Positions 12,817 through 21,317 are shown, counted from the first letter of the stretch. The stretch: 64,000 bases of DNA from Malikia spinosa (GCF_002980625.1 NZ_PVLR01000036.1:62001-126000), one strand, 5' to 3'. A program made the numbers and translations. The notes: generated by a model not told the origin, from the sequence alone.

Positions 12817-12822
12817 GGCGGC

Positions 12823-14202
12823 TCAGGCCACCGCGGCCGGGATCAGTCGCGCCAGCAGTGCGCCGTTGTACTGCTCGGGCAGCGGAATGCGCACATGCAG
12901 CGGGCTGCCCGGCGCGACGCCGATTGCCTCTCCGTCCATCTTCTGCATTTCCTTCAGCTCGATCACATGGTTGCCGCTCGGGTGGATGACCTGGATCTGG
13001 TCGCCGACCGAGAACTTGTTCTTGACCACCACCTCGGCCCAGCCGTCAGCCGCGTTGAGCACGTCGCCGACATAGTGGCTGTGGCCGACCAGCGAATGGC
13101 CGGTCTCGTAGTTCTGGTAGTCCTGGCTCGGGCGGCGCTCCAGGAAGCCGCTGGTGTAGCCGCGGTTCGCCAGGCCTTCTAGCTCGGTGATCAAGAGCGG
13201 GTTGAACTGGCGTCCCGCCACGGCGTCGTCGATCGCCTGGCGGTAGATCTGCGCCGTGCGCGCGACGTAGTACAGGCTCTTGGTGCGGCCCTCGATCTTG
13301 AGCGAATCGACGCCGATCTCGGCCAGGCGCTGCACATGCTCGATCGCGCGCAGGTCTTTGCTGTTCATGATGTAGGTGCCGTGCTCGTCTTCCATGATCG
13401 GCATCAGCTGGCCCGGGCGGCCCGCTTCCTCGATCAGGTAGACCTGGTCGGCTTTCGGGTGGCGCTCGCCGCCGCCGCAGGCCGCGAACGAGGACTCGGC
13501 TTCCTCCTGCGCCTGGTTGAAGTTGAAGCCCTGCTCCATCTTGATCGCGATCGCCTCGCCGGTGTTGGGATCGGTCGCGGTCTCCTGGGCCGCGTAGTTC
13601 CAGCGGCAGGCATTGGTGCAGGTGCCCTGGTTCGGGTCGCGCCGGTTGAAGTAGCCCGACAGCAGGCAGCGGCCCGAGTAGGCGATGCACAGCGCGCCGT
13701 GCACGAAGACTTCGAGCTCCATGTCCGGGCATTCCTGGCGGATCTTCTCGATCTCGTCCAGGCTCAATTCGCGGCTCAGGATGATGCGCGCGACGCCCAT
13801 CTTCTGCCAGAACTTGACCGCCGCATAGTTGACCGTGTTGGCCTGCACCGACAGGTGGATAGCCATCTCGGGGTACTGCTCGCGCATCATCATGATCAGG
13901 CCCGGGTCGGCCATGATCAGCGCATCGGGCTTCATCGCGATCACCGGCGCGATGTCGCGCATATAGGTGCGGACCTTGTCGTTGTGCGGCAGCAGGTTGC
14001 TGGTGACGAAGAACTTCTTGCCGCGCGCATGCGCCTCGCGGATGCCGATCTCGATCTGCTCCAGGCGGAATTCGTTGTTGCGCGCGCGCAAGCTGTAGCG
14101 CGGCTGGCCGGCGTAGATCGCGTCGGCGCCGAAGTCGTAGGCGGCACGCATCTTGTCGAGCGAGCCAGCGGGCAGCAGCAGTTCGGGGGCTTTGAGAGTC
14201 AT
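12823..14202 (-). CDS. trhP: U32-family tRNA hydroxylation protein TrhP (YegQ)
   Basis: TrhP (formerly YegQ) supports prephenate-dependent hydroxylation of wobble uridine (ho5U) in tRNA. It is annotated historically as a U32 peptidase. The start chosen is MTLKAPELLLPAGSLDKM at 14202, giving 459 residues; an in-frame ATG 10 codons upstream is less family-like. Conserved features are ADAIYAGQPRYSLRARN, ALCIAYSGRCLLSGYF, RRDPNQGTCTNACRWNY with the Cys set that probably binds an iron-sulphur cluster, and SLKIEGRTKSLYYVA. The C-terminal domain carries VKNKFSVGDQIQVIHP. The cho gene follows immediately on the same strand. Confidence 0.92.
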   Translation of the reverse strand: MTLKAPELLLPAGSLDKMRAAYDFGADAIYAGQPRYSLRARNNEFRLEQIEIGIREAHARGKKFFVTSNLLPHNDKVRTYMRDIAPVIAMKPDALIMADPGLIMMMREQYPEMAIHLSVQANTVNYAAVKFWQKMGVARIILSRELSLDEIEKIRQECPDMELEVFVHGALCIAYSGRCLLSGYFNRRDPNQGTCTNACRWNYAAQETATDPNTGEAIAIKMEQGFNFNQAQEEAESSFAACGGGERHPKADQVYLIEEAGRPGQLMPIMEDEHGTYIMNSKDLRAIEHVQRLAEIGVDSLKIEGRTKSLYYVARTAQIYRQAIDDAVAGRQFNPLLITELEGLANRGYTSGFLERRPSQDYQNYETGHSLVGHSHYVGDVLNAADGWAEVVVKNKFSVGDQIQVIHPSGNHVIELKEMQKMDGEAIGVAPGSPLHVRIPLPEQYNGALLARLIPAAVA

Positions 14203-14409
14203 GGGGCGTGATTGTCCTGGAAACCGGCCCATTGCTCACGCCCGGTCATGTTTTGCCCCCACGCCGATGTCAGGCGCCGCCTCGCTGCCCGAGTCAGGCC
14301 GCGCATCAGGGCCGGGTCAGCGCTGGAACGGACGGTCGCTAGAATCGCGCCCAAGCTCCTGCCCGCTGGCGCAGGTTATCTCCCGATCGACGCTTCACTG
14401 CCTCTTCCC

Positions 14410-14604
14410 ATGGCCCCACAGAATTTCCTGATCCGCCCCTTGCTGGGCCTGGCGCTGAGCGTCCTGTTGCTGGGCCTGCAGGGCTGTGCGGTGGTCGCGG
14501 TCGCGGATGCCGCGGTCACGGTAGTGGCTACCGGGGTTTCGATCACGGCCAAGGCGGTTGGTGCCGTGGCCGATGCCGTGATCCCGGACGGCGACGACGA
14601 TTAA
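14410..14604 (+). CDS. Small predicted lipoprotein, function unknown
   Basis: A 64-residue protein. The start at 14410 gives a textbook lipoprotein signal: a basic/hydrophobic stretch ending in the lipobox LLGLQGC, cleaved before Cys. The remainder is a short Ala/Val-rich segment (AVVAVADAAVTVVATG, ITAKAVGAVADAV) with an acidic tail. Comparable tiny lipoproteins with an Ala/Val repeat are common in Proteobacteria and have no known function. The frame is open upstream to 14212, but that extension lacks protein-like character. It is convergent with the cytochrome operon across a 313-base gap. Confidence 0.6.
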   Translation: MAPQNFLIRPLLGLALSVLLLGLQGCAVVAVADAAVTVVATGVSITAKAVGAVADAVIPDGDDD

Positions 14605-14917
14605 TGCCGACGGCGGGCACAGCCTGCCAAGTGCCTGATTTTTCGGGGCTTTTCTGGCTTATCCAGAAAATCTGTGGATAACTTTGTTGAGATCCTGGTG
14701 GGCAACTGCGGCTGGCCTTGTAAATCAAGACATTCATTGCCTTGCCTAAAAAACAGGCAATCCATGGATCTTGATGAAAATCAATGGCTTGCCTGATTGC
14801 CGCCAGTCGATTGATGCCGTTGCCAGGGGCTTGTCGCGACTGGCATGGTTTGTGACAGTTCCGCCTGGCTTGTGCATAAAACCCATGGTCCGTTGCGCCG
14901 TTCAAGACCCGGACGGT
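14605..14917. other. 313-base convergent intergenic region with hairpins and DnaA-box-like sites
   Basis: No gene is seen here. The stretch is distinctly AT-richer than its surroundings and separates two convergent genes, so promoters are not needed. It contains an 8-bp inverted repeat with a 5-base loop (14650-14657 with 14663-14670), a perfect DnaA-box sequence on the minus strand (14673-14681, TGTGGATAA), a one-mismatch box (14660-14668, TTATCCAGA) and a second short inverted repeat around an A-run (14742-14760). Confidence 0.5.
14650..14681. promoter_or_regulatory. Pair of DnaA-box-like sequences overlapping an inverted repeat
   Basis: TTATCCAGA (14660-14668) and TGTGGATAA (14673-14681) lie in opposite orientation, four bases apart. 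The second is an exact match, on the minus strand, to the high-affinity DnaA box TTATCCACA. The first overlaps the right arm of the 14650-14670 hairpin. There is no dnaA, rpmH or other origin gene nearby, so an origin is unlikely. Confidence 0.35.
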
Positions 14918-15673
14918 TCAATCGTCGTCGTCGCCGGCCAGCACCTGCTGCAAGGCCTGGGTCGACAGCAGGCCGTTGGGTGCCTGTTGCCATTCCCAGC
15001 GCCAGTAGCCCAGCACCGCGAGCAGCAGCAACACGGCCAGCCAGCCCTGGTTGCGACGCACCAGATCCGGTCCCTTGCCGGGCAGGCGGCCGGTCAGCAT
15101 TGGCAGGGCCTGGTTCTTGCGACGCCACAGGCTGATCCCGAACAGCAGGCCCAGGTGGGCCAGCACCAGCATCAGGTAGCCGTTGCCGAAGAATTCGTGC
15201 AGTTCCTCCAGCCACTCGCCGCCCCACTCATGGTAGATGGCATAGCCGCTCAGCGTCAGCGGCAGCACGCACAGCAGCAGCAACGTGATCGCCAGCGCCA
15301 TCAGCAGGTTCTGTCCCGGTTGCCAGTTGACCTGACCCCTGGCCAGGCTGGCCGGCAATCCGCGCAGCCAGGCCAGTCCCAGCGTCAGCTTGTTGCGCAG
15401 CACCGACAGCCGGACCTGGCGCGGGCCGAACAGTCCGTACAGCAGCCGGAACACAATCAGCCCGGCCATGGTGTAGCCCAGGGTCACATGCAGGGCGCGC
15501 AGGCGCTCGCCGTCGCCGGTCAGGTAGGCGCCCAGGAAGCTCAGCGCCAGCAACCAGTGGTAGACGCGGGTCGGGGCGTCGGTCACGCGCCGGCCGCCAG
15601 TGCTGGCGTTGGCCTTGGTGGCGCGACTGGCGGTTGTCGGGCGGTCCGTCGTGGTGGGGGCAGTGATGTTCAT
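14918..15673 (-). CDS. Membrane-bound cytochrome b (cytochrome b561 / hydrogenase-type b family)
   Basis: A 251-residue diheme-type cytochrome b subunit. The start at 15673 has an AAGGAAC ribosome-binding site; a frame extension 10 codons longer lacks one. Four hydrophobic helices carry the His ligands: VYHWLLALSF, LRALHVTLGYTMAGLIVFRLLYGL, SGYAIYHEW and LEELHEFFGN/VLAHLGLLFG. The C-terminal helix ends in an acidic tail. It is the third gene of an operon with a diheme cytochrome c (36-base gap) and a DUF1924 cytochrome. This is the known arrangement of SHP gene clusters, in which the b subunit links the quinone pool to the soluble c-type cytochromes. Confidence 0.85.
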   Translation of the reverse strand: MNITAPTTTDRPTTASRATKANASTGGRRVTDAPTRVYHWLLALSFLGAYLTGDGERLRALHVTLGYTMAGLIVFRLLYGLFGPRQVRLSVLRNKLTLGLAWLRGLPASLARGQVNWQPGQNLLMALAITLLLLCVLPLTLSGYAIYHEWGGEWLEELHEFFGNGYLMLVLAHLGLLFGISLWRRKNQALPMLTGRLPGKGPDLVRRNQGWLAVLLLLAVLGYWRWEWQQAPNGLLSTQALQQVLAGDDDD

Positions 15674-15709
15674 CTTGGTTCCTTGCAAAAGCCCATGGCT
15701 CAAATACGC

Positions 15710-16276
15710 TCAGTCCTGTTCCCAGTTACGCCGATAGCGCGCGTCCAGCCCGGCCGGAAAGCGCAGTTCGTCGTCGTCGAAGCGGCCCTTTTCGGCGCCG
15801 CTGTGGCAGGCCATGCAGTTGGCCGCGCTCTTGACTGCCGCCTGCTTCCAGATCGTCGGGTCGAGCTCGCGGTGCTTGCGCTCGAACCAGGGCGAGCGCG
15901 TGATGCGGTCCTGCGGCGGCGGTGTGCTGGTGACCCGCTTGTAGCTGCCGGCATGGGTCTGCAGCCAGGCACCGATCTGGCGCACGCTGGCCTCGTCGAG
16001 CGAGGCATCGGTGCCGTAATGGCGCTCGAGTCCGCCCATGATCCGGTTCCAGGACGGCGCCGGCAGCATGCCGGGCGGGTAGGCCAGGTGGCAGGCCGCG
16101 CATTCCTGCTGGTAGGCCGGCAGGATCTGGCGCGGCATCGCGCTGCCGCTGTCGGCCAGCGCGGGCGGCATCAGCAGGCATAGGCCGGCCAGGGTCGCCA
16201 GCGCCGGCAGCAGGCGGGAGGCCAGGCCGGGCCGTGAGGTGGGGGCGGTCAGAGTGGTCAGTGGATCGGGCTTCAT
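15710..16276 (-). CDS. Periplasmic diheme cytochrome c (DHC family)
   Basis: A 188-residue exported protein with a signal peptide (hydrophobic core LLPALATLAGLCLLM, then ALA cleavage context). Two haem-binding CxxCH motifs are visible, CAACH near residue 58 and CMACH near residue 155. The family signature QECAACHLAYPPGMLPAPSW is typical of the DHC cytochromes encoded beside SHP. It most likely transfers electrons between the membrane cytochrome b encoded downstream and the DUF1924 cytochrome encoded 22 bases upstream. In this operon order the three proteins form one short periplasmic electron chain. Confidence 0.88.
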   Translation of the reverse strand: MKPDPLTTLTAPTSRPGLASRLLPALATLAGLCLLMPPALADSGSAMPRQILPAYQQECAACHLAYPPGMLPAPSWNRIMGGLERHYGTDASLDEASVRQIGAWLQTHAGSYKRVTSTPPPQDRITRSPWFERKHRELDPTIWKQAAVKSAANCMACHSGAEKGRFDDDELRFPAGLDARYRRNWEQD

Positions 16277-16298
16277 GGCGGGGTACTCCGGCGCGGAT

Positions 16299-16727
16299 TC
16301 AGGGCTTGAGGCTGACCAGGTAGGCCATCAGGTCGGATTTCTCGGCCGGCGTGCATTCGCGCGCCAGCACATCCTTGCAGTTGCGCCGGAACCATTTGTC
16401 GACCTTGGCGGTCTCGGTGAAGGCCTGCGGGTTGAAGGCCGGTGCCAGTGGCGCGATCCGACGCCCGGTGCTGGCATGCTTGCCGTCCCGGGTCGGCGGC
16501 GCCTGGTGGCAGGAGGCGCAGGACAGGTCGTTGCCATGCTGGCCGGCAAAGAAGATCCTGCCGCGTTCGACATTGCCGCTGGCGCCAGCGGCGGCGTTCC
16601 AGCGCGCGAGCTGTTCGGCGGCACTGGTGTCGGCGGCCAGCGCCGGCCAGGCGGCGCTCGCCAGCAGCAGGCTGAGCAGGGCGGCGCGCAGCGCTGGGGT
16701 CCGGGCTGGCGGGTGGGCTGTTGTCAT
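16299..16727 (-). CDS. DUF1924 monohaem cytochrome c (sphaeroides haem protein, SHP type)
   Basis: A 142-residue exported c-type cytochrome. The start at 16727 has AGGGAA at good spacing and gives a signal peptide ending AALAADT-like (PALAADT). One haem site CASCH follows in GNDLSCASCHQAPPT. The segment VERGRIFFAGQHG and the later WFRRNCKDVLARECTPAEKSDLMAYLVSL match the DUF1924/SHP family. SHP has an unusual high-spin haem that can bind oxygen or nitric oxide. Two extra Cys (NCKDVLAREC) correspond to the disulphide known in SHP. It heads the cytochrome operon. A two-component system 2.4 kb away, on the opposite strand, is a plausible regulator. Confidence 0.87.
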   Translation of the reverse strand: MTTAHPPARTPALRAALLSLLLASAAWPALAADTSAAEQLARWNAAAGASGNVERGRIFFAGQHGNDLSCASCHQAPPTRDGKHASTGRRIAPLAPAFNPQAFTETAKVDKWFRRNCKDVLARECTPAEKSDLMAYLVSLKP

Positions 16728-16899
16728 CTGGTGGTTCCCTGAGAGTGAAAGAATCTGTTGGCATGGATGATGCGTCGCCAGGCCTGTACCGGGCCTGAAG
16801 CTGCCGTTCATCCGCCGTTCAGCTTGGCCGTCAGCCCGGGACCCTCTGACAGGCTTGACCGACTTGGCGATAGTTCGTAATCTGGTCTGCTAATCCTCG

Positions 16900-16905
16900 T
16901 ATACT
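16900..16905 (+). promoter_or_regulatory. Candidate -10 element for the DUF2892 gene
   Basis: TATACT lies immediately upstream of a GAGGAGGG ribosome-binding-like sequence. The -35 region is weak. If used, transcription would begin near 16912, leaving almost no leader before the first ATG (16919) and favouring the second ATG (16937). Confidence 0.35.
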
Positions 16906-16936
16906 GAGGAGGGTATTCATGCCAACAAGGATCATC

Positions 16937-17128
16937 ATGAAAAGCAATGTCGGTGGAATCGATCGGGTGCTGCGCATCGTCCTGGGTCTGTTGCTGATCG
17001 CCCTGGCGGCGACCGGTACCGTGGGCGCCTGGGGCTACCTGGGCCTGCTGCCCTTGTTGACCGGTCTGGTGGGCTGGTGCGGCCTGTACCGCGTGCTGGG
17101 CGTCAACACCTGCCCGCTGAAGAAATGA
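16937..17128 (+). CDS. Small DUF2892 inner-membrane protein
   Basis: A 63-residue protein with two membrane helices. The N-terminus MKSNVGGIDRVLRIVLGLLL and C-terminus LYRVLGVNTCPLKK are the DUF2892 signature, also seen as the membrane tail of YgaP-type rhodanese proteins. The function is unknown. Two starts are possible: ATG 16919 with GAGGAGGG five bases upstream, and ATG 16937 with AAGGA. I chose 16937 because family members begin MK-NVGGIDR. The conserved CP near the C-terminus suggests a thiol role. It stands alone between the SHP operon (divergent) and ccoG. Confidence 0.75.
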   Translation: MKSNVGGIDRVLRIVLGLLLIALAATGTVGAWGYLGLLPLLTGLVGWCGLYRVLGVNTCPLKK

Positions 17129-17296
17129 CACGCCAAGGCGGCTGAAGGCCGGCCGGGCGCTGGTCTGAACCTTAAGTCTGACTGCGCATAATCGAGGCTG
17201 CTGACGGGGGCCGGCCGCGCCGCGCCATGGCGCCAGCAGTGCCAATGCGGGGTGCTCGGGTGCAGGGCGCCGCCCCTTTTTTCGATTGGAATTTCT

Positions 17297-18721
17297 ATGA
17301 CGACGAAGCCTGACAAATCACGCGCTGAGCAAGCGCCCGACGAAGTCGAGATATCTCTCTATCAGTCAAGCAAGAAGATCTACGCGCGCTCGGTCAAGGG
17401 CCTGTTCAACACCTGGCGCTGGGCGCTGGTCTGGATCACGCAGATCGTCTTCTACGGCCTGCCCTGGCTGGTCTGGAACAACCGCCAGGCGGTGCTGTTC
17501 GACCTCGAGACCCGGCGCTTCTATCTGTTCGGCCTGGTGCTCTATCCGCAGGACTTCATCTACCTGACCGGCCTGCTGGTGATCGCGGCGCTGGCGCTGT
17601 TCCTCTTCACTGCGGTGGCCGGGCGACTCTGGTGCGGCTTCGCCTGTCCGCAGACGGTCTACACCGAGATCTTCATGTGGATCGAGAAGAAGGTCGAGGG
17701 CGACCGCAGCGCACGCATGCGGCTCGACGACGGTCCGATGTCGGGCGTCAAGTTCGGCCGCAAGGCGCTCAAGCACCTGATCTGGGTCCTGTTCGGACTC
17801 TGGACCGGTTTCACCTTCGTCGGTTATTTCACGCCGATCACGCTGCTGGCCAGCGAGGTAGCAAGCTGGACCCTGGGCCCGTGGGAGACCTTCTGGATCC
17901 TGTTCTACGGTTTCGCGACCTACGGCAATGCCGGCTGGATGCGCGAGCAGGTCTGCAAGTACATGTGCCCCTACGCCCGCTTCCAGAGCGCGATGTTCGA
18001 CCGCGACACCATGATCGTGACCTACGACGAAGCGCGTGGCGAGCCGCGCGGCGCGCGCAAGAAGTCGGCCGATCCGGCAGCGCTCAATCTGGGCTCCTGC
18101 ATCGACTGCACGCTCTGCGTCCAGGTCTGTCCGACCGGCATCGACATCCGCAAGGGTCTGCAGTACGAGTGCATCGGCTGCGGTGCCTGCGTCGATGCCT
18201 GCGACGACGTGATGGACAAGATGAATTACCCGCGCGGCCTGATCCGGTTCGCGACCGAGAACGGCATGGCCAACAAATGGTCGAACCAGCAGATGGTCCA
18301 GCGTGCCCTGCGTCCGCGCGTGCTGATCTACACCGGCGTGCTGATCTCGATCTGCATCGCGGTCGCCGTCAGCCTCTACCTGCGCACGCCGCTCAAGGTC
18401 GACGTGATCCGTGACCGTGGCTCGATCGCGCGCATGGTCGAGCAGGGCCGGATCGAGAACGTGTTCCGCCTGCAGGCGATGAACGCGACCGAGGTGGTGC
18501 AGACGCTCGAAGTCTCGGTCCAGGGCCTGCCCGGCCTCGAGATCGCGTCCGAGCGCCAGGTGGTGGTGCAGCCGACCGAGGTCCGCTCGCTGGTGCTGCG
18601 TCTGCAGATTCCGCCCGGATCGACCGCCAGCGGCTCGCACCCGATCAAGTTCCAGATCCGCTCGCTCAACGACGCCGGCATCGACATCAAGGAAGATTCC
18701 GTCTTCCTGGTGCCGCGCTGA
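17297..18721 (+). CDS. ccoG: Cytochrome c oxidase accessory protein CcoG (RdxA/FixG family)
   Basis: CcoG is a membrane iron-sulphur protein that reduces copper for insertion into cbb3-type cytochrome oxidase. The 474-residue protein starts at the ATG giving MTTKPDKSRAEQAPDEVE; an upstream in-frame extension is not conserved. Membrane helices lie at about 35-60, 85-110, 160-180 and 340-360. The polyferredoxin-like core has SCIDCTLCVQVCPTGIDIRK and YECIGCGACVDACDDVMDKM, two 4Fe-4S sites. RLWCGFACPQTVYTEIFMWIE is the conserved N-terminal Cys motif and MCPYARFQSAMFD another. The C-terminal ~110 residues form the Ig-like FixG domain. The cbb3 structural genes are not in the window. Confidence 0.93.
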   Translation: MTTKPDKSRAEQAPDEVEISLYQSSKKIYARSVKGLFNTWRWALVWITQIVFYGLPWLVWNNRQAVLFDLETRRFYLFGLVLYPQDFIYLTGLLVIAALALFLFTAVAGRLWCGFACPQTVYTEIFMWIEKKVEGDRSARMRLDDGPMSGVKFGRKALKHLIWVLFGLWTGFTFVGYFTPITLLASEVASWTLGPWETFWILFYGFATYGNAGWMREQVCKYMCPYARFQSAMFDRDTMIVTYDEARGEPRGARKKSADPAALNLGSCIDCTLCVQVCPTGIDIRKGLQYECIGCGACVDACDDVMDKMNYPRGLIRFATENGMANKWSNQQMVQRALRPRVLIYTGVLISICIAVAVSLYLRTPLKVDVIRDRGSIARMVEQGRIENVFRLQAMNATEVVQTLEVSVQGLPGLEIASERQVVVQPTEVRSLVLRLQIPPGSTASGSHPIKFQIRSLNDAGIDIKEDSVFLVPR

Positions 18722-18823
18722 TTCGCTGCGCCGGCTGGCCCCGCGCGGGCCGGCTGGTTCAGCTGGCGTTCAGGCGGCTGGATCGAGAATCCACGGATCG
18801 ACTCTTTTCCATCCGCTGCCGCC

Positions 18824-19159
18824 ATGTTCACCTGCTTTCCCCGTCCTGCCTTTTTCTCCCGCTCCCGGCTGACCGCCTGTGCCTTGCTGCTTGGCGGTGC
18901 CTGCAGCATGGCGCTGGGCTTTGGCGGTGACCACGAGCGCGCCCGTGCCGCGCTGCAGGCCGGCGAGGTGCTGCCGCTGCCGCAGTTGCTCGAGCGGGTG
19001 GCGCGCGAGCAGCCGGGCCAGGTGCTGGCGGTCGAGCTCGAACGCGAGGACGGGCGCTGGGTCTACGAGCTCAAGCTGCTCGATCCGGCCGGCCGACTGG
19101 TCAAGCTCGAGGTCGATGCGCGCAGCGCCGAGCTGTTGCGTCGCAAGGGAGGTCGCTGA
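18824..19159 (+). CDS. PepSY-domain periplasmic protein
   Basis: A 111-residue exported protein. The N-terminal signal has a hydrophobic core (ACALLLGGACSMALGFG). The rest is a single PepSY-type domain: HERARAALQAGEVLPLPQLLERV, then QVLAVELEREDGRWVYELKLLDPAGRLVKLEVDARSAELL. PepSY proteins are often encoded beside PhoP/QseB-type two-component systems and are thought to modulate periplasmic sensing. The stop codon overlaps the response-regulator ATG by one base (TGATG), so co-translation is expected. The signal is not known, but the SHP cytochrome operon nearby is the obvious candidate target. Confidence 0.8.
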   Translation: MFTCFPRPAFFSRSRLTACALLLGGACSMALGFGGDHERARAALQAGEVLPLPQLLERVAREQPGQVLAVELEREDGRWVYELKLLDPAGRLVKLEVDARSAELLRRKGGR

Positions 19160-19833
19160 TGCGCGTGCTGGTGGTCGAGGACGAGGCGGCGCTGGCCGCG
19201 CAGATTGCCCGCACGCTGCAGGATCGTGGCTATGTGGTCGATCTGGCCAGCGACGGCCGCGAGGCCTGGTACCAGGGCGGGGTGCAGGACTATGACGCGA
19301 TCCTGCTCGACCTCGGCCTGCCGGTGCTCGACGGCCTCAGCGTGCTGCGGCGCTGGCGCAGCGAGGGCATGCGCAGCCCGGTGCTGGTGCTGACCGCGCG
19401 CGACCAGTGGCACGAGAAGGTGGCCGGCATCGACGCCGGCGCCGACGACTACCTGAGCAAGCCCTTTCACATGGAGGAACTGCTCGCGCGCCTGCGCGCC
19501 CTGATCCGCCGCGCTGGCGGCCATGCCTCGGCGCTGCTGAGCTGCGGCCCGCTCGAACTCGACACGCGCAGCGCGCGTATCAGCCTGCAGGGCCAGCCGC
19601 TGCTGCTGACCGCGCAGGAGTTCAAGCTGCTGGCCTATCTGATCCACCATGCCGGCCAGTTGGTGTCGCGCACCGAACTGACCGAGCATCTCTATGCCCA
19701 GGACTGCGAGCGCGACTCCAACACGATCGAGGTCTTCATCGGCCGGCTGCGCAAGAAGCTGCCGGCCGGCCTGATCGAGACCGTGCGCGGCATGGGCTAC
19801 CGCTTGCAAGCCCCGGACGGGGCCGGCCGATGA
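19159..19833 (+). CDS. OmpR-family response regulator (PhoP/QseB-like)
   Basis: A 224-residue DNA-binding regulator. The receiver has the acidic pocket VVEDEAAL, phospho-acceptor Asp51 in LLDLGLPVLDG, Thr in VLVLTARD and the conserved Lys in DDYLSKPFHMEELLARL. The C-terminal winged helix spans about 130-220, with LTAQEFKLLAYLIHHAGQLVSRTELTEHLY and the recognition-helix segment SNTIEVFIGRLRKKL. It is sandwiched between the PepSY gene (1-base overlap) and the kinase gene (4-base ATGA overlap). That coupling makes the three a single sensory unit. Confidence 0.93.
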   Translation: MRVLVVEDEAALAAQIARTLQDRGYVVDLASDGREAWYQGGVQDYDAILLDLGLPVLDGLSVLRRWRSEGMRSPVLVLTARDQWHEKVAGIDAGADDYLSKPFHMEELLARLRALIRRAGGHASALLSCGPLELDTRSARISLQGQPLLLTAQEFKLLAYLIHHAGQLVSRTELTEHLYAQDCERDSNTIEVFIGRLRKKLPAGLIETVRGMGYRLQAPDGAGR

Positions 19834-21284
19834 GCCGGTCCGGTCTGCGCTGGCGCCTGCCGCAAAGCCTGCGCTGGCGCCTGCTGCTTGGCACTCTGGC
19901 TGGATTGACTTTGGCGCTGGTCGTGGCCGGCTTTGCGCTCTCGGGCCTGTTTGCCGACCAGGCGCAGCGCCAGTTCCGTTCGCACTTGCAACTGCAGCTC
20001 GACCAGCTCACGGCAGCGTTCGAGGTCGATGCCGCCGGCCAGCCTTCGCTCGGTTCGACCCTGGCCGATCCGCGCTGGCAGCAGCCCTACGGTGGCCTGT
20101 ACTGGCAGGTCGATGCCCCCGGTCAACAGGGCCTGCTGCGTTCGCGTTCGCTCTGGGACAGCCTGCTGCGGCTGCCCGGTGACGGCCTGCCCAGCGGCCA
20201 GACGCACCAGCACCGCCTGAGCGGGCCGGCCGGCCAGCCGGTGCTGGTGCTCGAGCGCCAGGTGATCTGGAGCGCGGGCCCGACTCCTGGCCCTAGCCCG
20301 GTCGCCAGCCCGGCCGTTGGCGCGCGCTCGGCGGGCCAGCTGCCTGCCGCCGCTGCGGCGCCGGGCAGCTGGCGGCTGATCGTGGCCCAGGACCTGCGTG
20401 AACTCGAAGCCGCGCAGCAGCGCTTCGACCTCACGCTGGCGGCCAGCCTGGCCGTGCTCGGGCTGGCCCTGGCGGCGGCGGCTGTTGCACAGCTGGCATT
20501 GGGCCTGGCGCCGCTGCGCCGGCTGCAGCGCGCGGTGCAGCAGGTGCGGGCGGGCGACGCCCAGCGGCTCGAAGGCGAATTTCCGGCCGAGCTTCATCCG
20601 CTGGTGCAGGACTTCAATGGCGTGCTGCTGCAAAACGAGCAGGTGGTGCAGCGCGCACGCCAGACTGCGGGCAACCTGGCGCACGCGATCAAGACGCCGC
20701 TGGCGGTGCTGGCCAACGCGGCCGAGCAACCGCGCGGCGACCTGCAGGCCTTCGCCACCCTGGTCGACGAACAGGTGCGCAGCGCACGGGCCCAGGTCGA
20801 GTGGCATCTGGCGCGCGCGCGCATGGGCGGCAGCGGCGTGCCCGGCTTGCGCAGCCCGGTCGCGCCGGTGCTCGAGGGCCTGTTGCGCGTGATGCGCAAG
20901 GTCCACGCCGGCCGCGAACTGCGTTTCGATTGCGACCTGGAACCGGATGCGCTGGCCTTTGCCGGCGAGTCGCAGGACCTGCACGAAATGCTGGGCAACC
21001 TGCTCGACAACGCCTGCAAATGGGCCCATGGCCGGGTGGCGGTGCAAGCCCGTGCCGAGGGCCGACGCCTGCTGGTGACGGTCGAGGATGATGGCCCCGG
21101 CCTCGGCGCTGCCGAGCGCGAGCGGGTCTTCGAGCGCGGCACCCGCGCCGACGAGCGCCAGCCCGGCAGCGGGCTGGGGCTGGCGATCGTGCGCGAGGTC
21201 GCACAGCTCTACCAGGGCCAGGTCAGGCTTGACGCCTCGGTGCTGGGCGGCCTGCGCGCCAGCCTGGAGCTGCCGCTGGCCTGA
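19830..21284 (+). CDS. PhoQ/QseC-type sensor histidine kinase
   Basis: A 484-residue membrane kinase, start ATG 19830 overlapping the regulator stop. The frame is open further upstream but lies inside the regulator gene. Helix one is at about 20-45 and helix two at about 200-228; between them is a ~150-residue periplasmic sensor. HAMP-like sequence LAPLRRLQRAVQQVRAGD follows. The dimerisation helix has His285 in NLAHAIKTPLAVLANAA, the PhoQ-type H-box. The ATPase has LGNLLDNACKWA, EDDGPGLG and GSGLGLAIVREVAQLY. It phosphorylates the adjacent regulator. The PepSY protein upstream probably contributes to ligand or redox sensing. Confidence 0.92.
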   Translation: MSRSGLRWRLPQSLRWRLLLGTLAGLTLALVVAGFALSGLFADQAQRQFRSHLQLQLDQLTAAFEVDAAGQPSLGSTLADPRWQQPYGGLYWQVDAPGQQGLLRSRSLWDSLLRLPGDGLPSGQTHQHRLSGPAGQPVLVLERQVIWSAGPTPGPSPVASPAVGARSAGQLPAAAAAPGSWRLIVAQDLRELEAAQQRFDLTLAASLAVLGLALAAAAVAQLALGLAPLRRLQRAVQQVRAGDAQRLEGEFPAELHPLVQDFNGVLLQNEQVVQRARQTAGNLAHAIKTPLAVLANAAEQPRGDLQAFATLVDEQVRSARAQVEWHLARARMGGSGVPGLRSPVAPVLEGLLRVMRKVHAGRELRFDCDLEPDALAFAGESQDLHEMLGNLLDNACKWAHGRVAVQARAEGRRLLVTVEDDGPGLGAAERERVFERGTRADERQPGSGLGLAIVREVAQLYQGQVRLDASVLGGLRASLELPLA

Positions 21285-21317
21285 TTCAGGCAGCAGCGGC
21301 TCCGCTTCAGCCCCCGA

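Noticed and set aside
17265-17282. Short GC hairpin followed by six T bases just before ccoG.
   Set aside because: The stem is only four base pairs and it lies within 15 bases of the ccoG start, so a terminator is not supported.
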